Shown: positions 5,108 to 7,135 of the stretch, one piece after another
Layout: every line of letters starts with the position of its first letter
Position numbering within the stretch: the stretch's first letter is position 1
Assembly: GCA_900546565.1 (NCBI GenBank)
Contig: URDC01000060.1
Location: forward strand, 1-7,135
Source of the DNA: an uncultured Opitutales bacterium
Lineage (GTDB): Bacteria; Verrucomicrobiota; Verrucomicrobiia; Opitutales; Intestinicryptomonadaceae
Direction: 5' to 3'
DNA: 7,135 nucleotides
Translations under genes and position numbers: made by a program
The notes under the pieces: model-generated
Seen by the model: only the letters and a program-made list of their open reading frames with translations
What the model was told of the DNA's origin: nothing
Database searches by the model: none

Positions 5108-6166
5108 ATGTCGCCTGCAAAAGTTTTAAGGGAGAGGGACGTCAACAAAAAGCTGCTTAAAGGCAGGGCGATTGCGGTTGTAGGATACGGTTCGCAGGGG
5201 CACGCCTTTGCTCTGAATTTAAAGGACTGCGGGCACAAGGTTGTTGTGGGGCTGTATCCCAAAAGCGCGTCGACGGAGCTTGCGAAAAAACACGGTTTCA
5301 AGGTTTTGACTACTGCCGAAGCGGTGCGGCTTGCCGACATAGTTGTGGTTGCCGTGCCCGATATGAAGCAGGCTCGGGTTTACAGGGAGGACATTGAGCC
5401 GAATTTGTCGGCGGGAAAGACGCTCGTTTTTTTGCACGGGTTTTCGGTCCACTCGGGGCTTGTGAAGCCGCGCGAAGACGTGAATGTAATTATGGTTGCG
5501 CCGAAAGCCCCGGGGCATATGGTGCGCTCGCAATTTTCAGAGGGGAAGGGCGTTCCCGCTCTGATAGCCGTGGAGCGCGGCGGAAAGGCTGCGAAGGAGC
5601 TTGCGCTCGCGTTTGCCGACGCCGTTGGTTCGACCCGCGCGGGTGTGATTGAAACGACTTTCAAAGATGAGACCGAGACCGACCTTTTCGGCGAGCAGGC
5701 GGTTCTTTGCGGCGGAATAAGCGCGCTGATTCAGGCGGGGTTCGAAACCCTTGTCGAAGCCGGCTACAAGCCCGAAATGGCGTATTTCGAATGTTGCCAC
5801 GAGCTGAAATTCATTGTAGATTTAATTCACCAAAGCGGAATTTCGGGAATGCGCTTTTCGGTGTCGGAGACTGCGAAATACGGCGATGTGACGCGCGGCG
5901 GGCGTGTTGTGACTTCGAAGACGAAATCCGAGATGAAGAGGATTTTGAAGGAAATTCAAAGCGGCAAATTCGCAAAAGAATGGGCGCGGGAATATGACGG
6001 CGGTTTGCGTTCCTACAAGAAGCTGCTTGCCGCGGGAGAACAGCACCCCGTCGAGAAAACGGGTCAGCGGTTGCGTTCGCTTATGCCGTGGGCTGCAAAG
6101 CAGAATTTGAAGGGTGCGCATGCGTCGTTTTCGGCGGGCGCGGGTAGAGAAAATAGGCGGGCATAG
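5108..6166 (+). CDS. ilvC: Ketol-acid reductoisomerase, class I
   Basis: IlvC converts 2-acetolactate or 2-aceto-2-hydroxybutyrate to the dihydroxy acid by Mg-dependent alkyl migration and NAD(P)H reduction, directly after the acetolactate synthase step. The 352 residues fit the short (class I) form. The Rossmann nucleotide-binding motif is GYGSQGHA (27-34). The cofactor-specificity loop is GLYPKSAS (48-55), lacking the Arg often seen after GL. The catalytic region includes FLHGFSVH (108-115), APKAPGH (131-137), the metal ligands in ETDLFGEQ (Asp192, Glu196), and FECCHELK (Glu228, Glu232). The substrate-binding serine lies in SVSETAKYGD (251-260). The last 16 or so residues (Ala/Gly/Ser/Arg-rich) look like a loose tail. 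It lies between ilvN and hemC, probably co-transcribed, but has its own strong ribosome site. Confidence 0.97.
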   Translation: MSPAKVLRERDVNKKLLKGRAIAVVGYGSQGHAFALNLKDCGHKVVVGLYPKSASTELAKKHGFKVLTTAEAVRLADIVVVAVPDMKQARVYREDIEPNLSAGKTLVFLHGFSVHSGLVKPREDVNVIMVAPKAPGHMVRSQFSEGKGVPALIAVERGGKAAKELALAFADAVGSTRAGVIETTFKDETETDLFGEQAVLCGGISALIQAGFETLVEAGYKPEMAYFECCHELKFIVDLIHQSGISGMRFSVSETAKYGDVTRGGRVVTSKTKSEMKRILKEIQSGKFAKEWAREYDGGLRSYKKLLAAGEQHPVEKTGQRLRSLMPWAAKQNLKGAHASFSAGAGRENRRA

Positions 6167-6207
6167 GTTTGGTGGGCGCGCTTTAACTGGGGAATTTTTT
6201 TATCGAT

Positions 6208-7050
6208 ATGGCAAAAATCAGACTTGCAACGCGCGGCAGTCCGCTCGCGTTAAAACAGGCTCAAATGACGGCGGACTATCTTTCGGGGCGTATTTCGGAC
6301 GCGGAATTCGAGGTCGTCGAAATCAGAACTTCGGGCGACAAAAACCAGTTGATGAGTCTTTCGGAGAACGGAGGCGCGGGGCTTTTTACGAAGGAAATCG
6401 AGCGCGCTCTTTTGGACGGAGTTGCCGACTTGGCGGTGCACAGCGCGAAGGATTTGCCGACGCAAATCCCCGAAAACTTGCGGCTTTGCGCCGCGCTGCC
6501 GCGCGACGGGTGTCGAGATGTTTTGGCGGTTCGCGAAGGAGTGCAGGTGCCCGAATTGATTGCGAGTTCCAGTCCGCGCCGCCGCGCCCAATTGAAGCGG
6601 CTTTTCCCAAATGCGGTTTGGACTGAGCTTCGCGGCAATGTCCACACGCGGCTTGAAAAAATCGCCTCGGGCTATGCCGATGCGACTGTGCTTTCCGAAG
6701 CGGGGCTATTGCGTTTGGGGATTTCCGATTTCGACGGCGTTATTTTGACGCCCGTGAAGACCGACATTTGTGTGCCCGCAGTCGGGCAGGGGATTATTGC
6801 GCTTGAATGCCGTGCGGAGGACTTCGGGTTCTACTCGGCGTTCGGAGACGCGGCGGCGTTTGAGGCTTTGGAGCTTGAACGCGCGTTTTTGGCGTCGCTC
6901 GGCGGCGGGTGTCAGAGTGCGTATGCGGCGAACTATGACGGGGAGTTTTTCAGGTTTTATCACGAGACGACGGGGTTTCAGAAGCTTTCGTTCCCGCCGA
7001 AGATGTCGCGTTCGCAGAAGCTGTCCATCATCCGCGAACTCTTCCGCTAA
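6208..7050 (+). CDS. hemC: Hydroxymethylbilane synthase (porphobilinogen deaminase), short C-terminus
   Basis: HemC joins four porphobilinogens into hydroxymethylbilane, the linear precursor of haem and other tetrapyrroles, using a covalently bound dipyrromethane primer. Domain 1 has ATRGSPLALKQA (7-18) and GAGLFTKEIE (56-65), then LAVHSAKDLPT (75-85) with catalytic Asp82. Domain 2 has SSSPRRRAQL (120-129) and LRGNVHTRL (141-149), whose arginines bind the primer's carboxylates, followed by PAVGQGIIALECR (190-202). Domain 3 carries the primer-attachment Cys235 in LGGGCQSAYA (231-240). The protein has 280 residues against about 300-315 usually: after Cys235 only 45 residues remain, and the usual end of domain 3 is shortened and divergent (ends IIRELFR). 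It is probably active, since all catalytic residues are present. The ATG at 6208 is supported by MAKIRLATRGS; the GGGGA upstream (6189-6193) is rather far away. It follows ilvC by 41 bases. Confidence 0.96.
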   Translation: MAKIRLATRGSPLALKQAQMTADYLSGRISDAEFEVVEIRTSGDKNQLMSLSENGGAGLFTKEIERALLDGVADLAVHSAKDLPTQIPENLRLCAALPRDGCRDVLAVREGVQVPELIASSSPRRRAQLKRLFPNAVWTELRGNVHTRLEKIASGYADATVLSEAGLLRLGISDFDGVILTPVKTDICVPAVGQGIIALECRAEDFGFYSAFGDAAAFEALELERAFLASLGGGCQSAYAANYDGEFFRFYHETTGFQKLSFPPKMSRSQKLSIIRELFR

Positions 7051-7064
7051 AAACCGCGAGGACG
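7047..7064 (+). repeat. Stop-codon-spanning 18-base repeat, hemC end
   Basis: CTAAAAACCGCGAGGACG starts one base before the hemC TAA and is identical to the block at the hydrolase stop (45-62, opposite strand). The two coding ends are unrelated, so the match cannot come from gene homology. Confidence 0.75.
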
Positions 7065-7098
7065 TCCCGCTGGGCGGGCACCCATAGCGGGGTTTTTT
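7049..7098 (+). terminator. Composite intrinsic terminator of hemC containing a CCA/TGG-loop hairpin
   Basis: The outer arms AAAAACCGC (7049-7057) and GCGGGGTTTTTT (7087-7098) can pair with a two-base bulge and end in six T, as an intrinsic terminator does. Nested inside is CCCGC-TGG-GCGGG (7066-7078), followed by CACCCATAG. This is the same hairpin found at the outer membrane protein and recA stops, read from the gene's direction. Here the repeat element is built into a real terminator. Confidence 0.75.
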
Positions 7099-7103
7099 AT
7101 AAG

Positions 7104-7135
7104 TTCGGAAGTGGCGCGGATTGCCTACGGCAAAA
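7104..7135. repeat. Partial hairpin unit at the right edge
   Basis: The stretch 7104-7124 matches 2821-2841 at 19 of 21 bases (both contain GGCGCGGATTGC) and is followed by the palindrome TTGCC-TAC-GGCAA (7121-7133). The unit is cut by the end of the window, so another cluster probably continues to the right of hemC. Confidence 0.65.

Noticed and set aside
45..7064. The inverted 18-base copies at both ends as terminal repeats of a composite mobile element
   Set aside because: The interior holds housekeeping genes and no transposase, and each copy sits precisely at a stop codon with transcription running outward, which fits a 3'-end repeat better.

Overview
The window looks like ordinary chromosome from a Gram-negative, diderm bacterium. 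An outer-membrane-type beta-barrel protein and an exported hydrolase sit beside housekeeping genes (recA, ilvN, ilvC, hemC). The mixture of sparse Shine-Dalgarno sites, a TIGR02001/Gcw_chp-like barrel, an ilvN-ilvC-hemC cluster and hairpin-rich spacers makes me think of Verrucomicrobiota (Opitutae-like). That placement is an inference from general resemblance, not shown by any marker here.

Layout. A leftward exported alpha/beta hydrolase (59-946) is followed, to its right, by a leftward outer membrane protein (1345-2181). Upstream of that protein is a very good sigma-54 (-24/-12) promoter at 2250-2264. Next comes a non-coding stretch (about 2265-3036) full of hairpins, then leftward recA (3037-4095). 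A divergent promoter region (4096-4367) separates recA from the rightward set ilvN (4368-4862), ilvC (5108-6166) and hemC (6208-7050), which ends in an intrinsic terminator. IlvN and IlvC act in successive steps of branched-chain amino acid synthesis; HemC makes hydroxymethylbilane for tetrapyrroles; RecA serves recombination.

The most striking content is non-coding. All four outward transcription-unit ends (hydrolase, outer membrane protein, recA, hemC) carry repeated palindromic elements that begin at, or overlap, the stop codon; the two internal gene ends (ilvN, ilvC) do not. Three of the four share a hairpin with a CCA/TGG loop whose stem differs between copies by compensatory changes. 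The hydrolase and hemC ends share an identical 18-base block including the TAA. Two larger clusters (1081-1346 and 2491-3039), plus a fragment at the right edge, consist of hairpin units with a constant flank (GTTGGGCAAAGG-like) and variable but always self-complementary cores. In the first cluster two hairpin types alternate A-B-A-B. These look like a modular family of structured 3'-UTR or mobile palindromic elements; I do not recognise them as a named family.

I found no CRISPR array, tRNA, rRNA, transposase or phage gene.
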